From Olsenella sp. SW781 (GTDB lineage Bacteria > Actinomycetota > Coriobacteriia > Coriobacteriales > Atopobiaceae), in contig NZ_SJOU01000002.1 in the NCBI RefSeq assembly GCF_012027725.1, positions 62,001-126,000 of the forward strand: a stretch of DNA of 64,000 bases, written 5' to 3'. Under the pieces are notes generated by a model. That model had not been told where the DNA came from. It searched no databases and saw only the letters and a list, made by a program, of their open reading frames with translations. The position numbers were made by a program, and so were the translations under genes. Positions 50,260-58,353 of this stretch are shown piece by piece; the first letter of the stretch is position 1; every line of letters starts with the position of its first letter.

Positions 50260-51651
50260 ATGACTCGGGAGCCCGGGGCAAAGGGTTCGCTCTCGCATCG
50301 CATGTTCGTGGCGCTCGTCGTGGCGTGCGCCCTCGTGGCCGTCGCGGTTACCGCGGCGGCCTCCCTCATCTATCAGTCCGCCTTCCTCTCCGACGAGCAC
50401 GAGCAGCTCGCGAGCGAGTGCCGCACCATCGCCTCGCTGCTGGACCTCGCCGAGGACGACACGACCGTCCTCGGCGAGCTGGACATGGGGGACATCCGCG
50501 TGACCCTCGTCAGCCCTGACGGGACCGTCACCTACGACTCGGGCGCCGACGCCGCCGCCCTGCCCAACCACGCCGAGCGTCCCGAGGTGGCCGCCGCGCT
50601 CGCCGAGGGCGCGGGCTCCTCCGAGCGCTCGAGCGACACCGTCGGGTACATGAGCCTCTACGAGGCCGTGCGGCTCGAGTCCGGCGAGGTGGTCCGACTG
50701 TCCGTGGACCGCGCCGGGGTCGTCGCCTTCCTCTTCCAGGACCTGGCGATGCTCTGCGGGCTTGCCGTCCTGCTCGTGGGGGCGAGCTGGGTGGTCTCAC
50801 GCCGCCTCTCCCGGCGCTTCGTGCGTCCGATCCTCGAGATCGACCCGGCCTCCGGCGACGGCGTGGCGCCCTACGAGGAGCTCGACCCGCTCGTGAGCCG
50901 CCTCAACGAGCAGCACAAGGAGCTCGTTCAGCGCATGAACGCCATCCAGGACGCCGCCGACATGCGGCGGGACTTCACGGCCAACGTGACGCACGAGCTC
51001 AAGACGCCCATCGCCTCCATCCAGGGCGCGGCCGAGCTCATCCGCGACGGCATCGCCCGGCCCGAGGATGTCCAGGGCTTCGCCGGCCGCATCTACAAGG
51101 ACGCGCACCGCCTGTCGCTCCTGGTGAGCGACATCCTCACGCTCTCCCGCCTCGACGAGTCGGAGCGCTCGGGCGACCGCGAGCTCTTCGGCGCCGCCGA
51201 GCGCGTGGACCTCCTCTCCGTCGCGTCCGACGCGGTGGAGCGCATGCGGGGCAGGGCGCAGCGCAAGTACGAGGTCACGATCTCGCTCTCCGGCGTCTCC
51301 ACGCCCATCATGGGCAACGCCCGCCTGCTCGACGAGCTCGTGAGCAACCTCATCGAGAACGCCATCCGCTACAACCACCCGGGCGGGCGCGTCTTCGTGT
51401 GGGTGCTGCCGCAGGGTGGCCGCCCCTGCCTGCGCGTGAGCGACACCGGGATCGGCATCCCGCCCGAGGCGCAGGACAAGGTTTTCGAGCGCTTCTACCG
51501 CGTGGACAAGGGGCGGAGCCGCGACATGGGCGGAACGGGCCTGGGCCTGGCCATCGTCAAGCACGCCGCCACCTACCACGGTGCGGACATCCGGCTCGAC
51601 AGCACGGTCGGCAAGGGCACCACGATCACGGTGACGTTCCCCAGGCAGTAG
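50260..51651 (+). CDS. PhoR-type sensor histidine kinase
   Basis: 463 residues. Two membrane helices (about 15-38 and 158-178) flank a ~120-residue extracytoplasmic domain. The H-box is NVTHELKTP with His245, then N-box NLIENAIRYN, G1 DTGIGIPPEAQ, F-box FERFYRVDKGRS and G2 GGTGLGLAIVKH. No PAS domain is recognised between helix 2 and the H-box, and no classical HAMP. GAGGAGGGG precedes ATG 50260. Last gene of the phosphate cluster. Confidence 0.92.
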   Translation: MTREPGAKGSLSHRMFVALVVACALVAVAVTAAASLIYQSAFLSDEHEQLASECRTIASLLDLAEDDTTVLGELDMGDIRVTLVSPDGTVTYDSGADAAALPNHAERPEVAAALAEGAGSSERSSDTVGYMSLYEAVRLESGEVVRLSVDRAGVVAFLFQDLAMLCGLAVLLVGASWVVSRRLSRRFVRPILEIDPASGDGVAPYEELDPLVSRLNEQHKELVQRMNAIQDAADMRRDFTANVTHELKTPIASIQGAAELIRDGIARPEDVQGFAGRIYKDAHRLSLLVSDILTLSRLDESERSGDRELFGAAERVDLLSVASDAVERMRGRAQRKYEVTISLSGVSTPIMGNARLLDELVSNLIENAIRYNHPGGRVFVWVLPQGGRPCLRVSDTGIGIPPEAQDKVFERFYRVDKGRSRDMGGTGLGLAIVKHAATYHGADIRLDSTVGKGTTITVTFPRQ

Positions 51652-51689
51652 GCGCGTCCTTCTCGCCACGCGCTCCCGCTGGGGAGGGG

Positions 51690-51775
51690 ATATCAAATCT
51701 GGCCGCGGATTTCCGGCACTTTCCGGGCTCAAAACGGGCCCCAAAGTGCCAGAAATCCGCGGCCAGATTTGATAT
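51690..51775. repeat. Palindromic repeat of the ATATCAAATCTGGCCGCGG type
   Basis: Arms 51690-51722 and 51743-51775 match at 32 of 33 bases, loop 20 nt. The arm includes GGCCGCGGATTTC and GGCACTTT. It has no GGGACAGG core and is a separate family. Lies between convergent genes and may terminate both. Confidence 0.92.
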
Positions 51776-51818
51776 GGAGGCGCCAGGGCCGCGTGGGACG
51801 GGGCGCCCCCCGGACGCG

Positions 51819-53312
51819 CTACAGCTCCAGCTCCCAGAGGTTGGTCCATCCGGGCAGGGGCAGCCCCGGGTAGGGGAGCCAGAGCGGGCGGTGCCGCATG
51901 AACCCGCGGCTGGCGTAGAGCGCGTTTGCGGGCACGTTGGCCACGCTCGTGTTGAGGCGCACCGCGCGGGCGCCGATCTCCCGCGCGCCGCGCACGCCGG
52001 CGGCGAGAAGGGCGTCGGCCACGTGGCGGCCGCGGGCGGCGGGGTCTGCCGCGAGGAGGTGCCAGCACGCCACGTCCTTCTCGGCTTGCCTCTCCCAGGA
52101 GGGGCCGCCGAGGCCGGAGCCGTGCCCGGGGGCGTTGCCGTCCCCCATGTCCGCGTCGTGGTTCACGGCCACGGCGCCGAGAAGGGCGGCGTCGTCCGCG
52201 GGCCTGCCGTCGCGGACGGCCGTGGAGTCGAAGGTGCCCCAGTACACGCCGGCGGCCAGCAGCTCCGCCGCCATCCCGACGGGCGGCCACACGTCCTGAA
52301 CCCAGCCCGAGGTCCCGGGCTCGGCGTCCACGCGCCGGTAGAGCTCGTCGAGCTTCTCCGCCCAGAGCCCGGAGATGGGGATGCGGCAGACGGCGAGGCC
52401 GGCGGGCATCTCGATCGGGCGACGGGGGTGTCTCACGTCGTTCTTCCCGACCGTGGCCAGAAGCTCGCGCGCCACGGCGGCGGGCGCCATCTTGGGCAGG
52501 TTGTGGTCAATGCCGGGCTCCACGACCTTGCGGGCGCCGGGGATCGCCGCCACGATGCGGTCCGTCTCCTCGGGGAGGATCTCGTCGAACTCCCCGACCA
52601 TCACGGTGACGGGGCAGCTCACGGAGGCGAGCGAGGCTGCGTCTATCTGGGGGTTCTCAACCATGAGATGCAGGAGCTCGGCGATTTGCGCGGACTCGGC
52701 GGGGGAGGGCACCGGCGTGCCGTCCTCGAGCGCGGCGCCCTCGAAGCCCTCCTCGGCCCAGCGGCGGTTCTCGGCCGCGGCGAAGGCCATCCAGTCGGTG
52801 TCCTCCTTGGGCAGGCCCGCCGGGGTGAGGTTGGCCCCGAGCGCGGTGAGGCTGAGGACGTGGTCGCCCCAGTCGCGCGCGAGGAGAAGCCCCAGGATGC
52901 CGCCGTCGGAGAAGCCGAGCACGTGGGCCTGCCCCACGCCCAGCCGAGCGCAGGCCTCGATGGCGTCGGCCGCCATGAGCTCGTAGGTGAGCGGCCGCGC
53001 CGTGCCACGCGTGCTCGCGCCCTGCGCGCGGGAGTCGAGCGCCACGACGGAGCGGCCGGTTGCGCAGACGGCGTCGATCACGGGGCCGAAGATGCCGTGC
53101 TCCTCGCCGTTGCCATGCAGCATGAGGACGGGCGGCACGGCGAGGTCGATGCCAAAGGGCGTGCCCGGCGTGTCCGCCGCGCCCTCGGGCGCATAGGTCC
53201 AGGCCACGATCGTGGCGCCGTCGGGCATCGGGCACTCGACGCGCGCCGCGAGCGCGGTCTGCGGGAGTGCGTACGGACGCGGGACGTGTACCGGCGGAAA
53301 CTCGACGGGCAT
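51819..53312 (-). CDS. Alpha/beta-hydrolase fused to a GNAT acetyltransferase
   Basis: 497 residues from ATG 53312 (AGGAG upstream). Residues about 30-290 form the hydrolase: HGNGEEHGIF, nucleophile elbow GFSDGG with Ser135, acid in VMVGEFDEI and His in EPGIDHNLP. Residues about 310-497 form a GNAT-type domain (RIPISGLWAEKLDEL... HLLAADPAARGRHVADALL... NALYASRGFM). The fusion suggests sequential or unrelated activities on one substrate class; not determined. The upstream gap contains the 61-bp hairpin array. Confidence 0.8.
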   Translation of the reverse strand: MPVEFPPVHVPRPYALPQTALAARVECPMPDGATIVAWTYAPEGAADTPGTPFGIDLAVPPVLMLHGNGEEHGIFGPVIDAVCATGRSVVALDSRAQGASTRGTARPLTYELMAADAIEACARLGVGQAHVLGFSDGGILGLLLARDWGDHVLSLTALGANLTPAGLPKEDTDWMAFAAAENRRWAEEGFEGAALEDGTPVPSPAESAQIAELLHLMVENPQIDAASLASVSCPVTVMVGEFDEILPEETDRIVAAIPGARKVVEPGIDHNLPKMAPAAVARELLATVGKNDVRHPRRPIEMPAGLAVCRIPISGLWAEKLDELYRRVDAEPGTSGWVQDVWPPVGMAAELLAAGVYWGTFDSTAVRDGRPADDAALLGAVAVNHDADMGDGNAPGHGSGLGGPSWERQAEKDVACWHLLAADPAARGRHVADALLAAGVRGAREIGARAVRLNTSVANVPANALYASRGFMRHRPLWLPYPGLPLPGWTNLWELEL

Positions 53313-53390
53313 GGGGGCTCCTTCTCCTGTTGGCCTTCGAACATGATAGCCTGCCTGCTGCGCCCGCCCTGCCGCGGCTCGGCGGAAAGC

Positions 53391-53677
53391 GTCGCGACGG
53401 CCCCGCAGGACCGGCGTGCGGGGGATTGGCGACGCCCCGTCCGCGAAGAACGTCGCGACGGCCCCGCGGAGTTGAGTTGCGGGGGATTCGCGACGTTCCT
53501 CCCGTGCCAAATGTCGCGACGGCCCCGCAGGACCGGCGTGCGGGGGATTTGCGACAGAACTGGCGAGAAGAGCGTCGCGACGGCCCCGCGGAGCGCCGCT
53601 GCGGGGCCTTTGCGACAGAACTGGTGAGAAGAGCGTCGCGACGCCCCCGCAGGATGAGGCTGCGGGGGCGTCGCGAC
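53391..53677. repeat. Five-unit hairpin array with exact 61-bp period
   Basis: Units begin with GTCGCGACG at 53391, 53452, 53513, 53574 and 53635. Each unit is a ~43-nt hairpin (GTCGC... CCCCGC, variable ~11-nt loop, GCGGGG... GCGAC) followed by an 18-nt spacer. Spacers 1 and 2 differ from each other and from spacers 3 and 4, which are nearly alike (AGAACTGGCGAGAAGAGC). The last hairpin is perfectly self-complementary. Occupies most of the 405-bp gap between metG and the hydrolase-GNAT gene. Confidence 0.9.
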
Positions 53678-53717
53678 GCTATGCGCGGACGGGGCGGCAG
53701 ACCACCCGTTCTTCTCG

Positions 53718-55745
53718 TTACTTTCCCTTGACCTGCGACGGGTGCTTCTCGAAGAAGTCGAAGCGCGGCGGCAGCGGCACGATCTTGTGCTCCGCGGGCG
53801 CCTCCCCGAGCGAGGCCGCCAGCTCGACCGGTCCCTCGAGGGCGTGCCCCCACGAGAAGAACAGCTCGGGCGAGAAGCCCATGTGCTCGCAGATCCTCTC
53901 GCAGCCAGCGGGCACGGCCGGGTGCATGAGCAGCGCCGTCGTGCGCAGCGCGACGAAGGCGTCGGCGAGTGCGGCCTCGTAGGCGGCATCGTCGCCCTTT
54001 GCGGCCTTGGACGCCTCGTCCCATCGCTTGTTGGCCGCGCGGCAGAACTCCTCGGCCACCGCCAGCGCGCCATGGGCGTCGAACTCGTAGGCGCGGCGCT
54101 CAAACTCGAGCACGGCCTCGCGTGCGGCCTCAACGGCCTCGGCCGACGGCGTCGCGGAGGGCAGGTGCGCGTCGCAGACGTTGGCGGCGCCGTAGAAGCA
54201 CGAGCGCGCCAGGCGGTTGAAGATGTTGGTGAGGAAGGCGCTCTCCTTGAGGGCGGGGTCCACCACGCGCGGGTCATCGCGCACGAGCACGTCCTCGCCC
54301 GTCTTCTTGTCCTTGTGGCTGACGGAGGTGTCGAACGCCTTGGGGTTGAAGGAGACGGCCTTCTGGTCGAGGCCGAGGGACAGCCAGTGCGCGCGCAGCT
54401 GCTCGGGGGTGTAGTGCTCCAGCAGCTCGGCGGCCATGGGCGGGGTGATCTTGCCGGAGCTCGAGGCCTTCTTGTTCATGAACAGGATGTGGTAGTTGGC
54501 AACGGGGACGTCCTGCGTGAGGCCCCAGCCGAGCGCCTCCCAGAGCGCCGGCTGCGCCACGCAGTAGAAGTAGATGTTGTCCTGCCCGATGAACTGGTAG
54601 ACGCGCGCGTCCTCGGAGCACCACCAGTCGCGCCAGTCGCGGCTGGAGTAGCGGCCGTCCTCGGCGAGGCCGAGCGCCGTCTGCGTGAAGGAGATGGGCG
54701 CCCACAGGCTCTCGGGCCACACCCACACGGTGAGCCCGGAGCTGCCCTCGAGGTCAGGCGCGGGCACGCCCCACTCGATGTTGCCGGTGATGCGCAGCGG
54801 CAGCAGGCACTTGCCCGTGCGGAAGCGCACGCCGGCGGCGTCGAGCTTCTCGCGCGCCTCGTCGCGCGCCTCCCAGCCGGAGAAGGTGAGCGAGAAGGAC
54901 TGCTGGCCCTTCTCGGCCTCCGCGAGCACGTGCTCGGGGAGCTCCGCGGCGACGGCGTCGTAGGCCTCGCGGAACTTGGTCTGGATATAGATAACGGGGT
55001 CGACGAGGCTCTCGCGCACGGTCTTGGTGACCACGGCGCGCACCTGCGGGTCGACGTCCCACTCGTCCATGAGGCGCTCGAGCTCCTCGCGGAAGGCGGG
55101 CAGGTCGAAGTACCAGTTGTCGACCGGGCGCAGCTCGGGCGTGGTGCCGGTGAGCTGCGAGACGGGGGCGATGAGCTCCTCGGGGTCGAACTGGTGGCCG
55201 AGGTCGCACTCGTCGGCGTAGGCCTTCTCGGACTTGCAGCCGCGCACGGGGCAGCGGCCCTGCACCTGGCGGCCGTTGAGGAAGGTCCCGGCCTCGACGT
55301 CGTAGAACTGGCGCGTGGTGCGACGGTGGAGGTAGCCGCGCTCGTGGAGGCGGCGGATCAGCTCGTCGGTGAGGCGGGCGTGGACCTCGCGCGCGGGCTC
55401 CAGGCCGGAGCCGGCGAAGAGGTCGAGCGAGATGCCGTAGGCGTCAAGGGCGGCCTTCTGCGCGTCGTGGTTGGCGCGGACGTAGTCCTCGATCGTGCCC
55501 TCGTAGCCCTCGTTCTCCACCTTCTTGCGGAAGCCCTCCGCGATCGGGGAGCCGTAGCAGTCGGTGCCGGAGACGAAGAGCACGTTCTCGGGCCCGATGC
55601 GGTCGCGGAGGAACCGCGCGAAGAAGTCGGCGGGCACAAAGACGCCGCCGATGTGGCCGAAGTGCAGGTTCTTGTTGCCGTAGGGCATGCCGCCGGTGAT
55701 GACGGCGCGGCGGGGGAAGCTCGGGCGTGAGCTGGTCTCGGGCAT
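53718..55745 (-). CDS. metG: Methionyl-tRNA synthetase-type class I tRNA ligase
   Basis: 675 residues. The HIGH motif is HFGHIGG at 28-34, preceded by ITGGMPYGNKN. The connective zinc region is GRCPVRGCKS... CDLGHQF and the anticodon-binding helices occupy the C-terminal third. The second signature is NKKASSSGKI near residue 425, where MetRS normally has KMSKS; Lys and two Ser positions are kept but Met-Ser-Lys is altered. A C-terminal EMAP/tRNA-binding domain is absent. Likely functional MetRS or a MetRS paralog; a second canonical copy elsewhere cannot be excluded. Confidence 0.82.
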   Translation of the reverse strand: MPETSSRPSFPRRAVITGGMPYGNKNLHFGHIGGVFVPADFFARFLRDRIGPENVLFVSGTDCYGSPIAEGFRKKVENEGYEGTIEDYVRANHDAQKAALDAYGISLDLFAGSGLEPAREVHARLTDELIRRLHERGYLHRRTTRQFYDVEAGTFLNGRQVQGRCPVRGCKSEKAYADECDLGHQFDPEELIAPVSQLTGTTPELRPVDNWYFDLPAFREELERLMDEWDVDPQVRAVVTKTVRESLVDPVIYIQTKFREAYDAVAAELPEHVLAEAEKGQQSFSLTFSGWEARDEAREKLDAAGVRFRTGKCLLPLRITGNIEWGVPAPDLEGSSGLTVWVWPESLWAPISFTQTALGLAEDGRYSSRDWRDWWCSEDARVYQFIGQDNIYFYCVAQPALWEALGWGLTQDVPVANYHILFMNKKASSSGKITPPMAAELLEHYTPEQLRAHWLSLGLDQKAVSFNPKAFDTSVSHKDKKTGEDVLVRDDPRVVDPALKESAFLTNIFNRLARSCFYGAANVCDAHLPSATPSAEAVEAAREAVLEFERRAYEFDAHGALAVAEEFCRAANKRWDEASKAAKGDDAAYEAALADAFVALRTTALLMHPAVPAGCERICEHMGFSPELFFSWGHALEGPVELAASLGEAPAEHKIVPLPPRFDFFEKHPSQVKGK

Positions 55746-55809
55746 GGGCGCTCCTTATTGCTCGGTTGCAGCATCCCATTCTCGCACTTCTCACGCTCGG
55801 GCGCACGGG

Positions 55810-55897
55810 TGCCGTCCCCGGACGCGCGGGCTCGTCCTTGCCTAAAAGGGGCCAGGCCCCTTTTAGGCAATGCCGTCCCCGGGCGCGCGGGCTCGTC
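55810..55897. repeat. 16-bp hairpin flanked by 27-bp direct repeats
   Basis: TTGCCTAAAAGGGGCC (55838-55853) and its exact complement (55855-55870) have a 1-nt loop. The flanks TGCCGTCCCCGG(A/G)CGCGC... (55810-55836 and 55871-55897) are 26/27 identical direct repeats. The arrangement looks like an insertion with duplication of target DNA. Confidence 0.88.
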
Positions 55898-55910
55898 TAG
55901 AATGGGTGCC

Positions 55911-56441
55911 ATGAGACTCGTGGAGCGCATAGACATCCTGGGGGACGAGGGGCTGCAGCGACGCGTCGGGCGCCTCTCGCTCGCGTTCGTCGTGGCGGCG
56001 ATCGCGCTCGCCGTGGCCGTTGCCGCGGTGCGTGGCGACGAGCGGGTCGATGTGTGGTGGTGGGTTGCGCTCGCCGTGGGCACGCTCGTGGCGCTCCCGG
56101 TCCACGAGCTCGTGCATGCCGCGGGCTTCAGGCTGCTCTGTCCGGGCTGCCGCGTGAGCTTCGGCTTCCAGGACGCCTTCCTCTACACCAAGACCGACGG
56201 TGCCGTGACGTCCCGTGGGCGCATGGTGGCGGTCCTGCTCGCCCCGGCGATCCTGGTCACCGGCGCGCTTGCGGTGGCGGCGCTCTGCGCGGGCCGCCCG
56301 GCGCTCGCCGTCCTCCTCGCGGGCGCTCACCTCTCCGGCTGCGCCGGGGACCTCATCATGGCCGCCGCTGCCCTGCGCGAGCCCGGGTGCACGCACGTCC
56401 GTGACACGGACGTCGGCCTGGACCTGCTCGCCGAGGGCTGA
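55911..56441 (+). CDS. DUF3267-type membrane metalloprotease-like protein
   Basis: 176 residues from ATG 55911. Four to five hydrophobic segments; helix 2 contains PVHELVHAAGF, a HExxH-like (HELVH) zinc motif of the DUF3267 family, related in pattern to site-2 proteases. The second half has LAPAILVTGALAVAALCAG and HLSGCAGDLIMA, where the Asp may be the third ligand. TAGAAT (55898-55903) lies 7 bp upstream, so transcription may start at or next to the start codon (leaderless). Function unknown. Confidence 0.75.
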   Translation: MRLVERIDILGDEGLQRRVGRLSLAFVVAAIALAVAVAAVRGDERVDVWWWVALAVGTLVALPVHELVHAAGFRLLCPGCRVSFGFQDAFLYTKTDGAVTSRGRMVAVLLAPAILVTGALAVAALCAGRPALAVLLAGAHLSGCAGDLIMAAAALREPGCTHVRDTDVGLDLLAEG

Positions 56442-56445
56442 GCCG

Positions 56446-56570
56446 CGATTGTCGGTGATTTTCGCGGCGCGCCTCAAGTACTATCTCCTTGATGGCATTT
56501 TTTGAGCAGGCCTTTTCGAGCGCGCGGGGGAGGGGTGTCGTGGGGTCACTGCAAAAATCACCGACAATCG
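56446..56570. repeat. Inverted repeat of the CGATTGTCGGTGATTTT type reaching into queH
   Basis: Exact 17-bp arms 56446-56462 and 56554-56570 with a 91-nt interval. The interval supplies a strong ribosome site (GGGGGAGGGG) and GTG 56540, from which translation runs through the right arm into queH. Confidence 0.85.
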
Positions 56571-57307
56571 GAGGAGCGGGCGCGGCGGGGGAGCGCGTGC
56601 CGCTGCTGCTGCACGCCTGCTGCGGCCCCTGCTCGCTCGAGCCGGTGAAGCTGCTGCGTGAGGAGGGCTTCGAGCCCACGATCTGCTGGACTAACCCCAA
56701 CATCCAGCCCGTCTCCGAGTGGCGCCGCCGCCTGGACACGCTGCGCGCCTGGGCGGAGGAGGTCGCCCACGTGGACGTCATCGTGGCGGGGGACGACCGC
56801 GCCGCCTGGGAGCGCGCCGCCGCGCCCGCCGGCTTCGACCGCGAGCGCCGCTGCCGGGCGTGCTACGCGCTGCGGCTCGCCGAGGCGTGCCGCGTGGGGC
56901 GCGACCGGGGCTTTGCGTACGTGTCCACGACGCTCGTGGTCTCCCCGTACCAGCTCTTCGACGCCTGCGGGGAGATCCTGCGCGCGACGGCCCCGCGCTA
57001 CGGGCTCATCCCCGTGTGGCGCGACTTCCGCCCCCTCTACCCCGAGGCCACGCGCGAGTCCCGCGAGCTGGGAATGTATCGCCAGAACTACTGCGGCTGC
57101 CGCTTCTCCGCCGCCGAGGCCGCCATCGAGCGCCACGAGGCCCGCGACGCCCGAAAGCGCGCCAAGGCGTGCAAAGGGGACAGTCACTTTTGCACGCCGG
57201 GCCGGGGCCGCGAGAGAATCAGACGCCTCGTCGACGGCCGCGCGTGTAAGGATTTGACAAGGGCGCCCGCCCCGCCCCGCCCCTCGCGCCCGATTGGGCT
57301 ACCGTGA
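56540..57307 (+). CDS. queH: Epoxyqueuosine reductase QueH
   Basis: 255 residues from GTG 56540 (GGAGG 6 nt upstream); GTG 56597 and ATG 56489 are alternatives. The QueH (DUF208) motifs are intact: LLHACCGPCSL, CWTNPNIQP, RCRACYALRL, TTLVVSPYQ and QNYCGC, giving the iron-sulfur and substrate cysteines. It catalyses the last step of queuosine formation in tRNA. The first ~19 residues come from an upstream repeat and the last ~45 (from about KACKGDSHFC) from a GGGACAGG-family hairpin and following DNA, so both ends are modified relative to the family. Confidence 0.86.
   Translation: MGSLQKSPTIGGAGAAGERVPLLLHACCGPCSLEPVKLLREEGFEPTICWTNPNIQPVSEWRRRLDTLRAWAEEVAHVDVIVAGDDRAAWERAAAPAGFDRERRCRACYALRLAEACRVGRDRGFAYVSTTLVVSPYQLFDACGEILRATAPRYGLIPVWRDFRPLYPEATRESRELGMYRQNYCGCRFSAAEAAIERHEARDARKRAKACKGDSHFCTPGRGRERIRRLVDGRACKDLTRAPAPPRPSRPIGLP
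57166..57198. repeat. Single-hairpin GGGACAG-family repeat inside the queH 3' end
   Basis: GGCGTGCAAA (57166-57175) and TTTGCACGCC (57189-57198) enclose GGGGACAGTCACT. It is translated as KACKGDSHFCTP, after which the frame stays open for ~36 codons. Confidence 0.88.
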
Positions 57308-57349
57308 TAGGGCCCGACGGACCCGATTCGCGAGAAGGACGGTGGAAAA

Positions 57350-58324
57350 ATGATCGAGTGCCTGATGACCGGCGCAAACGGAACCATTACGAGAGCGGAG
57401 GCCCCGTGTCCGGGGTGCTGGATCAACGCCGTGGCGCCCTCTGAGGAGGAGCGCGCCTGGCTTGAGCGCGAGATCGGCGTCCTGCCGGAGTTCGTGCGCT
57501 CCGCCCTCGACGAGGAGGAGACCTCGCGCATCGACTACGATGAGGACGCGCGCCAGATCTTCGTCATCGTGGACTACCCGGTCGTGGACGAGGACGGCAC
57601 CGCGGCGCGCACCTCGCTCCCGCTCACGTACGACACCATGCCCCTCACGATGATCTTCCTGCCCGAGAAGGGCATGTTCGTGACCATCTCGATCAGCGAG
57701 AACGAGGTCGTGGACGACCTCAAGGGCGGTCGCGTCCGCAACGTGGACACGCGCTACCGCACGCGCTTCCTGCTGCAGATGCTGCTGCACATCTCACAGC
57801 TCTACCTCGTCTACCTGCGCCGCATCGACCGCCTCTCCTCCAGCACGGAGGCCCGCCTGCACGCCTCCGTGCGAAACGAGGAGCTCATCCAGATGCTCAA
57901 CCTCGAGAAGTCGCTCGTGTACTTCTCCACGTCGCTCAAGTCCGACGAGGTCACGCTCAACAAGATCGCGCAGGGCCGCATCATCCCGCTCTACGAGGAC
58001 GACCAGGACCTGCTCGAGGACGTGCTCGTCGAGGTGCACCAGGCCATCGAGATGGCCAACATCTACTCGGGCACCCTCTCCGGCACGATGGACGCCTTCG
58101 CGAGCATCATCTCCAACAACCTCAACATCGTGATGAAGGTGCTCTCGGTCATCACGATCGTCATGGCGATCCCGAACATCGTCTTCGGCTTCTACGGCAT
58201 GAACGTGGGGCTGCCCTTCGAGGGCGTCCCGCTGCTCGACAACTGGGCGTTCCCGCTCCTGCTCGCCGTGGCCGGCTGCCTCGTCGCCGCCTGGATCTTC
58301 AACCGCAAGGGCCTCTGGCACTAG
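57350..58324 (+). CDS. corA: CorA-family magnesium/cobalt transporter
   Basis: 324 residues. A cytoplasmic alpha/beta domain and long stalk helix precede two C-terminal helices; the first ends in FGFYGMNVG with the GMN selectivity motif, and a basic tail follows the second. Standard length. CGAGAAGGAC lies just before its ribosome site. Unrelated to the queuosine genes around it. Confidence 0.93.
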   Translation: MIECLMTGANGTITRAEAPCPGCWINAVAPSEEERAWLEREIGVLPEFVRSALDEEETSRIDYDEDARQIFVIVDYPVVDEDGTAARTSLPLTYDTMPLTMIFLPEKGMFVTISISENEVVDDLKGGRVRNVDTRYRTRFLLQMLLHISQLYLVYLRRIDRLSSSTEARLHASVRNEELIQMLNLEKSLVYFSTSLKSDEVTLNKIAQGRIIPLYEDDQDLLEDVLVEVHQAIEMANIYSGTLSGTMDAFASIISNNLNIVMKVLSVITIVMAIPNIVFGFYGMNVGLPFEGVPLLDNWAFPLLLAVAGCLVAAWIFNRKGLWH

Positions 58325-58353
58325 CGGCGTTCCCCATGCAGGCCGCACTCGTT

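Noticed and set aside
53391-53677. CRISPR array
   Set aside because: The repeated part is a GC-rich 43-nt hairpin with a variable loop, spacers are only 18 nt and two are nearly identical, and no cas genes are present.
53742-55730. Long plus-strand open frame (662 codons) opposite metG
   Set aside because: It is the antisense shadow of a clear tRNA synthetase gene in high-GC DNA and has a low-complexity Arg/Val/Gly composition without domains. The same applies to long frames opposite the ABC exporters, the sensor kinase and the CmpB-type gene.
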